Below are positions 6,969 to 15,281 of a stretch of 36,100 bases of DNA, piece after piece. The stretch is taken from positions 1 to 36,100 of the forward strand of contig NZ_JABCQF010000016.1 in NCBI RefSeq assembly GCF_015244705.1. Reading direction: 5' to 3'. The translations under genes and the position numbers were made by a program. The notes under the pieces were generated by a model that made no database searches, was not told where the DNA came from, and saw only the letters and a program-made list of their open reading frames with translations. Origin of the DNA: Gluconobacter potus. Lineage in GTDB: Bacteria > Pseudomonadota > Alphaproteobacteria > Acetobacterales > Acetobacteraceae. The first letter of the stretch is position 1, and every line of letters starts with the position of its first letter.

Positions 6969-9944
6969 GTGACCAGGCTCAAACATCACCTGCTGACAGC
7001 CCAGGAACGGGATCAGATGCTCGCCATCCCGACAGACCGGGACAGTCTGGTCCGCCTTTACACTTTCGAGCCATCGGATCTGGATATCATCGGTTCCCGG
7101 CGCAGGCGACGCACCCAGATGGGCGTTGCCGTGCAACTGGCGTTACTCAGGCACCCGGGAACAACACTGGCTCAGTTTGTGCAGGACGTCGGATCGACGC
7201 CATCCGCGTTGGTCGCCTTCGTGGCAGACCAACTTGAGCTTTCCGGCAGCGACCTCGCCGATTACGCCGCGCGGGAGCAGACGATGACCGATCATGCCCG
7301 CGATCTGATGACGATCCTTGGCCTGCGCGCGCCCCAGAGAGTCGATATCCCGTTCATGATCGAGGCTGCGGCAAACGCAGCCTGGGCCACGGACAGCGGC
7401 ATCGTAATCGTCCGGGCCGTGATGGACGCGCTACGCCATGCCAAAATCGCACTCCCTTCGATTTCAACCATCGAACGCGCCAGCATTGCGGGACGGGCGC
7501 GGGCCCGACGGAAGACCGCGCAGGCGTTAACGCAGGGCCTCACAGGCGATCAGGTCACGGCGCTGGATCGGCTTTTCGCCACAACGCCTGAAGGGAGCAT
7601 CAGCCAACTTGCCTCGCTCAAGACCATACCGGTTGCCGTCAAGCCGGATCACATCAAGCGCATTCTGGAATTGTTGAGACCGGTTCGACAGATCGGGATT
7701 GATCCCGTCGTCGCCAAGCGCATTCACATCGACCGCTTTCACCAATACGTCCGGGAAGGCCGGATATCTCCGGCCTCGATGATCGAGCGCTACACGCCAT
7801 CACGCCGTTACGCCACGCTCGTCGCTTTCCTGATCGATGCCGAGGAACGTCTGACGGACAGCGCCCTGGACATGGCTGACAAGCTGGTCGGCAGCATCTT
7901 TACCCGGGCACGGAACACAAAGGCCCGCAGCTTTTCGGCAACATCGAAGAACGTCGCACGCCTGATGCGCCTGTTTCAGGCGACCATCGATGCCTTGGCC
8001 GAGGCGGCCAGCGACGGCAGAGATCCTATGGAAACTCTGGATGCCACGGTCGGATGGGCGACCCTGTTGAAAGCAAGGTCAGAGGTTGGGGCGATCGCCA
8101 GGACTGCCGACCTCGATCCTCTGACAGCCGCTGCGGAGCGTTATATTACCCTTCGAAAATTCGCGCCCGATCTGCTGGAAACGCTGGAATTCCAGGCAGG
8201 AAGAGGAGGCGCCAAGACCTTGGCTGCGATCACGTTGTTGCGGAATCTCAACAGAGCAGGCAAACGCGATTTACCTGGCGACGCACCGATGCCGTTTCGC
8301 AAGGAATGGCAGAAGATCGTTATCGATCAGGATGACAAGCCCAACCGGCGTCTGTGGGAAATCGCGACGCTCGCGCATTTGCGCAACAAGCTGCGTTCCG
8401 GTGATGTGTGGATCGAGCGGTCGGCCAATTATCGTCGCTTCGACAGCTACATGCTCAGTACGGAGCAGGCAAAACCGTTCATTGCCGAACTTGACCTTCC
8501 CCTGTCGGCGGATGAATGGCTGGATCAGCGCGCTCGCGAATTGGATAAACGCCTGAAGAAGTTTGCGCAAAGCCTGAAACGCGACGCTTTGCAAGGCGTA
8601 CGATTCCGAGACGGGCACCTCCAGATATCGCCGATACGCGCAACAACGCCTCCCAAGGCGGAAGACCTGGCGCAACAGCTCAACGCCCTGATGCCGCCAA
8701 TCCGCATCACGGAGCTGCTGCACGAGGTGGCGCAGGCCACCGGTTTTTTGAACGCCTTTACCAACCTGCGCACGGGCGAAGCCTGCCCCCACGAGAACGC
8801 GTTGCTTGCTGCCATTCTGGCGGACGCTACCAATCTGGGGCTGTCACGCATGGCTGCCGCGAGTCACGGCGTTACCCGTGATCAGCTCTTCTGGACCCAC
8901 GACGCTTACGTCCGCGACGAAAATTACCGCAAGGCGCTGGCTATCCTCATCGACTCTCACCATCGTCTGCCATTTTCCCGCATCTGGGGTGAGGGTTCGA
9001 GTTCAAGCTCCGATGGACAGTTCTTTCGCGGGGCCAAGCGCGGTGCCTCAGGCGGAGACGTCAATGCCCGCTATGGCGTCGACCATGGGTTCAGCTTTTA
9101 CACGCATGTGTCTGATCAGCGCGCCCCATACCATGTGAAGGTCATCTCGGCTGCGACACACGAAGCGCCATACGTGCTCGACGGCCTGACCAATCATGGA
9201 ACGGGGCTTAAAATCACCGAGCATTATACCGACACGGGTGGTGCCACCGACCATGTCTTCGCGCTCTGCGCCCTGTTGGGTTTTCGCTTTTGCCCACGCC
9301 TGCGCGACTTTCCGGATAGACGCCTGGCGTCCATCGCACCGGCCAGTTCCTATCCCTCCATCAGCCCGCTGCTTGGCAAAACCATCTGCACCGACATCAT
9401 TCGGGAACAATGGGAGGACGTGCTGCGGCTTGTCGGATCAATCAAGGCCGGGCATGTCGCGCCCTCCAGGATGTTGCGCAAGCTTGCTGCCTATGAGCGC
9501 CAGAATCGGCTCGACGTCGCACTCCAGGAAATCGGCAAGATCGAGCGCACTCTGTTCATGCTCGACTGGCTCGAAACCCCTGATCTGCGGCAGAGATGTC
9601 AGGCAGGGCTCAACAACAGCGAGCAGCGGCATGTGCTGACCCAGGCAATCCATACCTTCCGCCAGGGACGGATCATCGACCGCAGCCATGAAGCCCAGCA
9701 ATACCGGGCGTCGGGCCTCAATCTCGTCATCGCGGCGATCGTCTACTGGAATACAGTCTATCTGCAAACCGCCGTCACACATCTGCGCTCAACATCGGCG
9801 GTCGTCCCGGAGGACCTGCTGGCGCATACTTCCCCGGTGGGATGGGAGCACATCGCCTTTTCCGGAGACTTCCTCTGGGACAAAGCCGCAGCTTCTGCGG
9901 GCCGCAAGACGCTCAATCTGTCGAAACAGGCTCGTGCCGCCTGA
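6969..9944 (+). CDS. tnpA: Tn3-family DDE transposase
   Basis: 991 residues, full length for TnpA, which cuts the transposon ends and joins them to target DNA. The N-terminal DUF4158 region is followed by the DDE domain. In that domain the first Asp is in SSSDGQFF, then RYGVDHGFSFYTHVSDQ, YVLDGL and the second Asp in EHYTDTGGATDHVFAL, ahead of LGFRFCPRLRDF. A tail with RGRIIDRSHEAQQ-like and GWEHIAFSGDF motifs ends the protein. The GTG at 6969 opens directly after the res region and gives the usual N-terminus (LLTAQERDQMLAIP). The stop lies 12 nt before the right terminal repeat. No frameshift seen. Confidence 0.96.
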   Translation: MTRLKHHLLTAQERDQMLAIPTDRDSLVRLYTFEPSDLDIIGSRRRRRTQMGVAVQLALLRHPGTTLAQFVQDVGSTPSALVAFVADQLELSGSDLADYAAREQTMTDHARDLMTILGLRAPQRVDIPFMIEAAANAAWATDSGIVIVRAVMDALRHAKIALPSISTIERASIAGRARARRKTAQALTQGLTGDQVTALDRLFATTPEGSISQLASLKTIPVAVKPDHIKRILELLRPVRQIGIDPVVAKRIHIDRFHQYVREGRISPASMIERYTPSRRYATLVAFLIDAEERLTDSALDMADKLVGSIFTRARNTKARSFSATSKNVARLMRLFQATIDALAEAASDGRDPMETLDATVGWATLLKARSEVGAIARTADLDPLTAAAERYITLRKFAPDLLETLEFQAGRGGAKTLAAITLLRNLNRAGKRDLPGDAPMPFRKEWQKIVIDQDDKPNRRLWEIATLAHLRNKLRSGDVWIERSANYRRFDSYMLSTEQAKPFIAELDLPLSADEWLDQRARELDKRLKKFAQSLKRDALQGVRFRDGHLQISPIRATTPPKAEDLAQQLNALMPPIRITELLHEVAQATGFLNAFTNLRTGEACPHENALLAAILADATNLGLSRMAAASHGVTRDQLFWTHDAYVRDENYRKALAILIDSHHRLPFSRIWGEGSSSSSDGQFFRGAKRGASGGDVNARYGVDHGFSFYTHVSDQRAPYHVKVISAATHEAPYVLDGLTNHGTGLKITEHYTDTGGATDHVFALCALLGFRFCPRLRDFPDRRLASIAPASSYPSISPLLGKTICTDIIREQWEDVLRLVGSIKAGHVAPSRMLRKLAAYERQNRLDVALQEIGKIERTLFMLDWLETPDLRQRCQAGLNNSEQRHVLTQAIHTFRQGRIIDRSHEAQQYRASGLNLVIAAIVYWNTVYLQTAVTHLRSTSAVVPEDLLAHTSPVGWEHIAFSGDFLWDKAAASAGRKTLNLSKQARAA

Positions 9945-9956
9945 TCGTTCCTTTAT

Positions 9957-10002
9957 TGTTCATGCCAAACGTTGTTTAGCGTACCATCCACACGATGGCC
10001 TC
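9957..10002 (-). repeat. Right terminal inverted repeat of the Tn3 element
   Basis: Reverse complement of the left end with three differences. The outer end abuts a truncated MFS gene whose codons read through into the repeat. Confidence 0.92.
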
Positions 10003-10343
10003 TGTAAGAGGCGGAATATGATGAGTGACGAAGCAGACCATGCCAGGGCACAGAGACCTGAAGTAATCGTAAAAGCACCGAAACACCCCAGATAAACCGC
10101 CCTGCCGCCGATACGGCCAACAAGCCAGCCACTCAACGGCAGTGTCAGGGCCAGTGCCAGCAGATAGCCGCTCACTACCCATTGGATGACCGAAAATGGT
10201 GCGTGCAGTGTCGTGACGAGATCCGGTAGCGAGACATTCACGATCGTCGCATCCAGTTGCGACATGAAAGACCCGATCGCCGCGACACTGACGATTTTCC
10301 AAATACCCGCCGGAAGTCGGGCGGGCTCTTGCGATTGCGGCAA
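10003..10343 (-). pseudogene. MFS drug:proton antiporter (DHA2 type), 5' third only
   Basis: About 113 authentic residues of an EmrB/QacA-like exporter: the N-terminal helix with SFMSQLDATIVNVSLPDL (motif D1-like), the IQWVVSGYLLALALTLPLSGWL segment and the motif A region GRIGGRAVYLG. After IIFRLLQ the frame enters the transposon end and stops at 9960. A full protein would have about 450-500 residues and 14 helices, so this is non-functional. The rest of the gene is not found beyond the left transposon end. It lies 57 nt after the hydrolase stop, in the same direction, and was probably co-transcribed from the TetR-controlled promoter. Confidence 0.85.
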
Positions 10344-10400
10344 AGCTGTTGCTTTCAGATTTATGTCACGGCGTTAAAGAGCCGCGAGCAGCTATTTTGC

Positions 10401-10970
10401 TCAGGGCTCCAGAGTGATGGCGTCACTGGTCGTGACGCGGCCGAGCATCGGGAAAACATGGTCACAGGCAAAGCGCTGCATTTCTTCGGCGAAAGTGGAT
10501 GTCAGATCTTCCGCAATCACCACGCCGTAACCATGCTCATGTGCGGCGCGGGCGGTGGACTCGACACCCATATTCGTTGCGATGCCACCCAGCACGATCG
10601 TCGTGATTCCGCGCCGCCGAAGCTGAAGATCCAGGTCGGTTCCATAGAAGGCACCCCACTGTTTCTTTGTGACAAGCAGGTCTGTCGGCTCGGCCAGCCC
10701 CTCGACCAGTTCGGTCCAGCCAGGGGCAAATCCACCCGGGGGCGGCGCAAAAGGACGATCGACCTCGGTATGCACGGCATCGGCGAAATCGGGAGCAAAG
10801 GCGACATTGACCAGAATGACGGGCGAACCTGCGGCCCGAAACCGGGATGCAAGCTTTTTGGAGCGTTCGACAACCGCCTCTCCCGTGAAAGGAGCCAGCG
10901 TCCGATCGACAATACCTTTCTGGAGATCAATCAGGATCAGGGCGGTCCGGGGCGCTGAAAGAGAAATCAT
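10401..10970 (-). CDS. Isochorismatase-family hydrolase with Gly at the nucleophile position
   Basis: 189 residues with the isochorismatase-like fold. Visible are Asp15 (LILIDLQKGI), the catalytic Lys region LLVTKKQWGAF (Lys102/103), and GGIATNMGVESTARAAHE. At the position where cysteine hydrolases carry Cys this protein has Gly135, as in true isochorismatases and a large group of uncharacterised relatives, so an amidase activity is unlikely. ATG 10970 is chosen because AGGGAAG lies about 8 nt upstream and the fold starts at once. It is divergent from a TetR gene and upstream of a truncated MFS gene, a layout typical of small-molecule detoxification units. The substrate is unknown. Confidence 0.82.
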   Translation of the reverse strand: MISLSAPRTALILIDLQKGIVDRTLAPFTGEAVVERSKKLASRFRAAGSPVILVNVAFAPDFADAVHTEVDRPFAPPPGGFAPGWTELVEGLAEPTDLLVTKKQWGAFYGTDLDLQLRRRGITTIVLGGIATNMGVESTARAAHEHGYGVVIAEDLTSTFAEEMQRFACDHVFPMLGRVTTSDAITLEP

Positions 10971-11039
10971 GACGGTTCTTCCCTGTATGCTCATACGACT
11001 TACGGACTCGTTGTCCGATAGGCGCAGAGTTGATAGAAA

Positions 11040-11084
11040 TTGAGTTAACACTCAAACAGGAGCATTATTTGAGCATGAACTCAA
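11040..11084. promoter_or_regulatory. Tandem TetR operators
   Basis: Two inverted repeats with the same half-site occupy the divergent promoter. TTGAGT-N4-ACTCAA is at 11040-11055 and TTGAG-N6-CTCAA is at 11069-11084. The second covers the tetR start codon (11075). They are the likely binding sites of the adjacent TetR protein, repressing itself and the hydrolase/pump genes. Confidence 0.7.
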
Positions 11085-11698
11085 CTTCGTCAAGGGGAAA
11101 GCGGGCGGCGCTTCAGCCGCGCCGTGCAGTCGGCAGGCAGAGAGTGGCGGAGTTGCTAGCGGCTGCGTCCGATCTCATGGCGGAGCATGGGTACGAAGCC
11201 ACAACAATGGCGGAGATCGCCAGCAAGGCCGGCGCGAAGATCGGTTCGCTCTACCGTTTCTTCCCCAACAAGGAGGCAGTCGGGGAAGTACTCTTGCAGC
11301 AACACATGGCGATCGTGCATGACGAATATGAAGCGCTGGAAAAGCGTGCAGCGGATCTTTCACCTGAAGAACTGGCTGACATCCTGATTGACCTGCTGGC
11401 GGTGCTTTATCCGCGTGTAAAATCCCTTCCGGCGCTGATGGAGGCGCATACTGACCGGACGGAAATCCGTGACCGATCACGCCAGCAGGCTCTGGCCGGT
11501 ATTTCGGCCGCCCTGCGGGTGTGTGCGTCTGGACTGGACGAGCAGACGGCCGGCGATATTGCGGCGGTTGTCCTGAACAATATGAAGGTCATGCTGGGTA
11601 TGACCCTGAAGGACGCTCCGACGACGCCTGGTGCGCCTGATGAACTGCGCCACATGAACAGGCTCTATCTTTCCGCCCGGCTTGGTCCCCGCCAGTGA
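11075..11698 (+). CDS. TetR-family transcriptional repressor
   Basis: 207 residues. The N-terminal HTH is clear: RVAELLAAASDLMAEHGYEATTMAEIASKAGAKIGSLYRFFPNKEAV, about residues 22-68. The C-terminal ligand domain is helical and close to the TetR_C group that ends in NRLYL. ATG 11075 is used, with AGGAG 12 nt upstream and the operator over the start; an ORF extension to 11030 lacks a ribosome site. The effector is unknown, but the divergent hydrolase and MFS pump suggest sensing of a toxic small molecule. Confidence 0.87.
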   Translation: MNSTSSRGKRAALQPRRAVGRQRVAELLAAASDLMAEHGYEATTMAEIASKAGAKIGSLYRFFPNKEAVGEVLLQQHMAIVHDEYEALEKRAADLSPEELADILIDLLAVLYPRVKSLPALMEAHTDRTEIRDRSRQQALAGISAALRVCASGLDEQTAGDIAAVVLNNMKVMLGMTLKDAPTTPGAPDELRHMNRLYLSARLGPRQ

Positions 11699-11736
11699 AA
11701 ACGAGTGGCCGAAATTCAAAAAAACTTGCTAATCCA

Positions 11737-12624
11737 TTATCCAGAATATCGCTCGGCCATATAACGTCCAGGAGACATACCCAGCACCTTGCGGAACATC
11801 GTCACGAAGCTCGGTACACTCTCATAGCCTAGATGCCCCGCAACCTGCTGGATCGTCGCACCATCTGCCAGCCATTGAACAGCAAGCATGACGTTCAACT
11901 GCTGCCGCCAGCGTCCGAAACTCATGCCGGTCTCCTGGCTGATCAGGCGCGACAGGGTGCGCTCGCTGACTCCGGCCTGTCTGGCCCAGGTATCGAGCGT
12001 TTTCCGCTCACCTGGCGCCCCAGTCATCATGCTGACAATCCCTCGAAGACGCCTATCGACAGGCATGGGAAGATGGAGATCCTCGACCCTGGCCCGAGCA
12101 AGTTCATCAAGAAGCACGTCCAGCAGGCGTGAGTTTGCGCCGTTTTCTTCATAGTAGAGTGGCAGTTCGGATGCCCGAACCAGCAGCTCGCGAAGCAGCG
12201 GCGTTACGGCGACCGCACAGCAGGTTTCAGGCAAGGGAGGACCAAGCGCGGGATCAATGAATGCATTATACCCCTCAAGCGCACCGCTTATCCTGATGGC
12301 ATGGCGTGCCCCGCCTGGTATCCAGATGGCACTACGCGGCGGAACAACCCATAATCCGCTATCCCCTTCGCAGGTAAGCGCGCCGCGTTGCACCAGCATA
12401 ATCTGGCTTTTGGCATGACTGTGAAAGTCCAGTTCCATGCTCTCAGCCTGCCCGGTCGCATAACCGTAGGTTACGATCGCCCGGGGAACGTCATCCGGTT
12501 CGATCCAGTCTTCCGTCTTCGACAATTCGTTCAGCATGGGCATAGACGTATTTTTGACGGCAAGGATCAGTTTGGCAAGATTGAATAATAATCTGACCTG
12601 ATATCTGAATGACGCCATATCCAT
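11737..12624 (-). CDS. AraC-family regulator with N-terminal cupin
   Basis: 295 residues. An N-terminal cupin sensor domain (about 45-150) includes the FHSHAKSQIMLVQRG metal-type His cluster and PPRSAIWIPGGARHAI. The C-terminal pair of HTH motifs (about 195-290) comprises LDTWARQAGVSERTLSRLISQETGMSFGRW and IQQVAGHLGYESVPSFVTMFRKVLGMSPGRY. This is the NimR/YdeC-like subgroup that usually controls a neighbouring transporter or enzyme. ATG 12624 has AGGA about 10 nt upstream; an internal Met at 12543 would also precede the cupin but lacks a ribosome site. Divergent from the O-methyltransferase gene 69 nt away, its probable target. Confidence 0.9.
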   Translation of the reverse strand: MDMASFRYQVRLLFNLAKLILAVKNTSMPMLNELSKTEDWIEPDDVPRAIVTYGYATGQAESMELDFHSHAKSQIMLVQRGALTCEGDSGLWVVPPRSAIWIPGGARHAIRISGALEGYNAFIDPALGPPLPETCCAVAVTPLLRELLVRASELPLYYEENGANSRLLDVLLDELARARVEDLHLPMPVDRRLRGIVSMMTGAPGERKTLDTWARQAGVSERTLSRLISQETGMSFGRWRQQLNVMLAVQWLADGATIQQVAGHLGYESVPSFVTMFRKVLGMSPGRYMAERYSG

Positions 12625-12693
12625 GCAGGGCTATTCCTGAGCAGACAATCAATCAAAATTTTCAAGATCCTGACATCTGCGAAAGGACGCCCC

Positions 12694-13389
12694 GTGAACA
12701 CATTGACCACCAGCCCAGTCATTACCCTCCTGGAAACGCTGCACAGGAATGCAGAAACGTCCGACCGCGAACTCATGGAAACCATGATGGCGCGCTTTAA
12801 CGCACCGGAAACATCGGCTGAACAGGTGATGGCAGAACTACTTGCCCAAGAAAGAGCCGACTATCGGAGCGTCTATCACGACTATGCCGACAATTTTCTC
12901 GCCGTCTCGCCGCGCTACGGTCAGTTTCTCTACATGATGACACGAGCCTGCAAAGCCCGTCGGGTCGTAGAATTCGGCACGTCGATGGGAATCTCGACCA
13001 TTTATCTGGCCACGGCCCTTCGTGATAATGGTGGCGGGCAGTTGATCGGTAGCGAAATGGAACGCACCAAGGTGGCACAGGCGCGGGCAAATCTTGATGC
13101 AGCAGGCTTAGCTGATCTGGTGGATATTCGTGAAGGCGATGCGCTTGAAACGCTCCGCGATATTGATGGACCGGTTGATCTTCTTCTACTCGACGGTGCG
13201 TTCTCGCTCTATCTGCCAGTTCTGAAACTGATCGAACCCCGGCTGGCACCCGGCGCAGCGATCTTCGGCGAAAATGCGTTTGATCCAGACTACATCGCTT
13301 ACCTGAACAACCCGGCGAATGGATATTTGTCCCAGACGCTGCCGCTGGACGAAGGCCGAGGCAACGGGTTCGCTGTCAGGGTCGGGTGA
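12694..13389 (+). CDS. SAM-dependent O-methyltransferase
   Basis: 231 residues of the class I methyltransferase family 3 (CCoAOMT-like). The SAM site is visible in RRVVEFGTSMGISTIYLATAL, the acidic loop in GSEMERTKVAQARANL, then REGDALETL and PVDLLLLDGA, with the metal-binding Asp in LLLDGA. GTG 12694 is preceded by AAAGGAC. Members methylate hydroxyl groups of catechol-like or sugar substrates; the substrate is not predictable here. It faces away from the AraC regulator and shares its promoter region. Confidence 0.85.
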   Translation: MNTLTTSPVITLLETLHRNAETSDRELMETMMARFNAPETSAEQVMAELLAQERADYRSVYHDYADNFLAVSPRYGQFLYMMTRACKARRVVEFGTSMGISTIYLATALRDNGGGQLIGSEMERTKVAQARANLDAAGLADLVDIREGDALETLRDIDGPVDLLLLDGAFSLYLPVLKLIEPRLAPGAAIFGENAFDPDYIAYLNNPANGYLSQTLPLDEGRGNGFAVRVG

Positions 13390-13432
13390 TGGCACACGGA
13401 GAGTAGCCAGATTAAATCTTAAAACCTAGGTA

Positions 13433-13460
13433 TTGACATATCTCGATGTGTAGTTATGTT
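13433..13460 (+). promoter_or_regulatory. Sigma-70-type promoter
   Basis: Consensus -35 TTGACA at 13433-13438 and a -10 of TATGTT at 13455-13460 with a 16-bp spacer. It drives the small frame that starts 36 nt later. Confidence 0.55.
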
Positions 13461-13495
13461 TGGCAGTGTCACTCACCCACAGAAGGAGACGCCCG

Positions 13496-13633
13496 GTGAA
13501 GTTTGCCAATCAGCTCGATACCGACGCCGAGCGCCTCGGTGGTTACAAAAGGTCAGGCATTGAACGCAAAACCCAAAAATTAGCGCTTGATGCCCGCAGC
13601 CGGCTCAACGAGGCTTCTGCCGGACTGTTCTGA
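13496..13633 (+). CDS. Small 45-residue protein, possibly a fused gene remnant
   Basis: GTG 13496 follows AGAAGGAGA at a good distance and a clear promoter, so it is probably translated even though short. The product is basic and hydrophilic and has no membrane segment. Residues 14-22 (LGGYKRSGI) resemble the C-terminal motif of aldehyde dehydrogenases, so the frame may be the leftover of a deleted dehydrogenase joined to other sequence. Otherwise unrecognised. It ends 68 nt before the Old Yellow Enzyme gene and may be its leader. Confidence 0.4.
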   Translation: MKFANQLDTDAERLGGYKRSGIERKTQKLALDARSRLNEASAGLF

Positions 13634-13701
13634 TCCCGAGTGGATATGAGGCCTTTCACGCTCTCATATATTAATGTTTCTAAATATCTAGGATTAGCAA
13701 A

Positions 13702-14826
13702 ATGCAAAACTCGGTTCTCTTCGACAGTCTGACCCTGGGTCCGTATACCCTCAGAAATCGGATCGTTCTCCCCCCGCTCACACGTTCTCGCAGCTCCCAG
13801 CCGGGAAACATCCCCAATGATCTGATGGCGACCTACTACCGCCAACGCTCCAGTGCAGGGTTCATGGTGACCGAGGGGACACAGATCGAACCGCGCGGAC
13901 AGGGATATGCGTGGACACCCGGCATCTACAGTCCCGAACAGGTAGAGGGCTGGCGCAAGATCACCGATGCCGTTCACGCCGAGGGAGGAACCATCTTCTT
14001 GCAATTATGGCATGTGGGGCGCGTATCTCACACCTCCCTCCAGCCTGGTGGAGCCGCTCCGGTCGCGCCATCGGCGATCCCGGCCGAAAATGTCAAAGTG
14101 TTCGTTGAAACCGGCCCGGGCCAGGGTGCTCTCACACTACCGTCCGCACCACGCGCCCTGACCACCGCAGAGGTCAAGGAACTCGTCCAGCTCTATGCCA
14201 AAGCAGCGCGCAATGCTCTTGATGCGGGCTTTGACGGCGTGGAGATCCACAGCGCCAACGGCTATCTGATAAACCAGTTCATCTCTACCCACACCAACCA
14301 GCGCGAGGATGAATATGGCGGCTCACTGGAAAACCGACTGAGATTCCTGGCCGAAGTGACGCAGGCGGTTGCCGATGTCGTCGGTAAAGAGCGAATGGGA
14401 GTCCGCTTTTCTCCCCTGTTCGCTTCCACCAACGAGGACCGCGTCTATCTTGGTCTTGTCGAGGAAGACCCCCACACGACCTACATTGAGGCCATAAAGG
14501 TTCTCGAAAAAGTTGGGGTCGCTTACGTCTCGATTGCCGAGGCGGATTGGGATAACGCGCCGGAACTGCCTGAATCCTTCCGTGCGGACGTACGGAAAAA
14601 CTTCAGCGGCCGGGTTCTCTATGCTGGCAGGTACACTCCCGAGCGTGGCGTGCGCGTGGTCAAGGCAGGCTGGGGCGATCTGATTGCCTTCGGGCGTCCC
14701 TTCATCGCAAACCCCGATTTGCCGGAACGCATCGCTCATGGTTGGCCGCTCAATCCAGTAGATCCTACGACCATGTATGGCGGCACCGACAAAGGATATA
14801 CTGACTATCCCACCTATCAGCGTTAG
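13702..14826 (+). CDS. Old Yellow Enzyme family NAD(P)H:flavin ene-reductase (NemA-like)
   Basis: 374 residues, standard for the OYE family of FMN enzymes that reduce activated C=C bonds and nitro compounds, including N-ethylmaleimide. Visible are the N-terminal GPYTLRNRIVLPPLTRSR, FLQLWHVGRVSH, the active-site HSANGYLINQFIS with substrate-binding His/Asn, the family signature REDEYGGSLENRLRFL, and the C-terminal FMN phosphate loop AFGRPFIANPDLPERI. ATG 13702 has AGGA 9 nt upstream. Followed by a strong palindrome. With the reductase at 15282 it suggests an electrophile-stress unit. Confidence 0.94.
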   Translation: MQNSVLFDSLTLGPYTLRNRIVLPPLTRSRSSQPGNIPNDLMATYYRQRSSAGFMVTEGTQIEPRGQGYAWTPGIYSPEQVEGWRKITDAVHAEGGTIFLQLWHVGRVSHTSLQPGGAAPVAPSAIPAENVKVFVETGPGQGALTLPSAPRALTTAEVKELVQLYAKAARNALDAGFDGVEIHSANGYLINQFISTHTNQREDEYGGSLENRLRFLAEVTQAVADVVGKERMGVRFSPLFASTNEDRVYLGLVEEDPHTTYIEAIKVLEKVGVAYVSIAEADWDNAPELPESFRADVRKNFSGRVLYAGRYTPERGVRVVKAGWGDLIAFGRPFIANPDLPERIAHGWPLNPVDPTTMYGGTDKGYTDYPTYQR

Positions 14827-14836
14827 GGATTTCAGG

Positions 14837-14860
14837 CCGTGTCCAGACATCTGGACACGG
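14837..14860 (+). terminator. Perfect hairpin after the OYE gene
   Basis: An 11-bp perfect stem (CCGTGTCCAGA / TCTGGACACGG) with a 2-nt loop, 11 nt after the OYE stop. There is no following T run, so a regulatory palindrome for the downstream arsR gene is the alternative. Confidence 0.5.
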
Positions 14861-14944
14861 CTTCTGACACTTCCAGCGTAATTAGGTCCATCCCAAAGGA
14901 AACGAGATATTGCTATATTGGCATTTCTCGCTATATGGAGGATC

Positions 14945-15250
14945 ATGAGCATCGATATCAACGACGCACTGAAGGCCTTGGACAACCCCGCCCGGCTGGC
15001 AATCTTGGCGAAGCTCAAGGACCCTCGCAAGAATTACCCTGAACAGGAAGTCGATCCTGAGCAGGTAGGTGTCTGCGTGAGCATCATACAGGAGCGGGCC
15101 GGCCTGTCTCAGTCGACCATTTCGCTGTATCTGACAGCACTACAACGCGCCAAGCTCGTCACGTCGCAGCGCATAGGCCCCTGGACCTATTACAAGCGCG
15201 ATGAGGCGAACATCGCGGAATTCCTGAAACAGTTGCAGGATCTGATTTGA
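14945..15250 (+). CDS. ArsR-family winged-helix regulator
   Basis: 101 residues with the compact ArsR fold: LKALDNPARLAILAKLKDP, then the recognition region ERAGLSQSTISLYLTALQRAKLVTSQRIGPWTYYKRDE. No CxC metal motif is present on the recognition helix; a single Cys lies in VGVCVS, so metal sensing is doubtful and a redox or ligand sensor is possible. ATG 14945 is preceded by GGAGG; a longer frame from 14918 lacks one. Convergent with the AcuI-like gene and downstream of OYE. Confidence 0.85.
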   Translation: MSIDINDALKALDNPARLAILAKLKDPRKNYPEQEVDPEQVGVCVSIIQERAGLSQSTISLYLTALQRAKLVTSQRIGPWTYYKRDEANIAEFLKQLQDLI

Positions 15251-15272
15251 GCGGCGATCGCAATCGCCGCTC
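15249..15272. terminator. Bidirectional terminator hairpin between arsR and the reductase gene
   Basis: A 10-bp perfect stem, GAGCGGCGAT-cgca-ATCGCCGCTC, overlaps the arsR stop codon and sits between two convergent genes. Confidence 0.65.
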
Positions 15273-15281
15273 CATCTCCTT

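Larger units (their letters stand above)
5341..10002. mobile_element. Tn3-family transposon, 4.66 kb
   Basis: Bounded by near-identical 46-bp inverted ends (3 mismatches). It holds tnpA on the plus strand, tnpR on the minus strand, a res region between them, and one passenger gene behind tnpR. The 5 bp outside the ends differ (CGCAT on the left, TGTAA on the right), so there is no target duplication. The left end truncates one gene and the right end truncates an unrelated MFS gene. This implies deletion or recombination after insertion rather than a simple insertion. All internal genes appear intact, so the element may still be mobile. Confidence 0.92.

Noticed and set aside
10257-10958. 233-codon plus-strand frame
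   Set aside because: Antisense to the hydrolase gene, which has clear family motifs.
10401-10970. Hydrolase called inactive because the Cys nucleophile is missing
   Set aside because: True isochorismatases and many relatives also have Gly there and use another mechanism.
13543-14004. 153-codon minus-strand frame over the OYE start
   Set aside because: Antisense to conserved OYE sequence; no homology visible.
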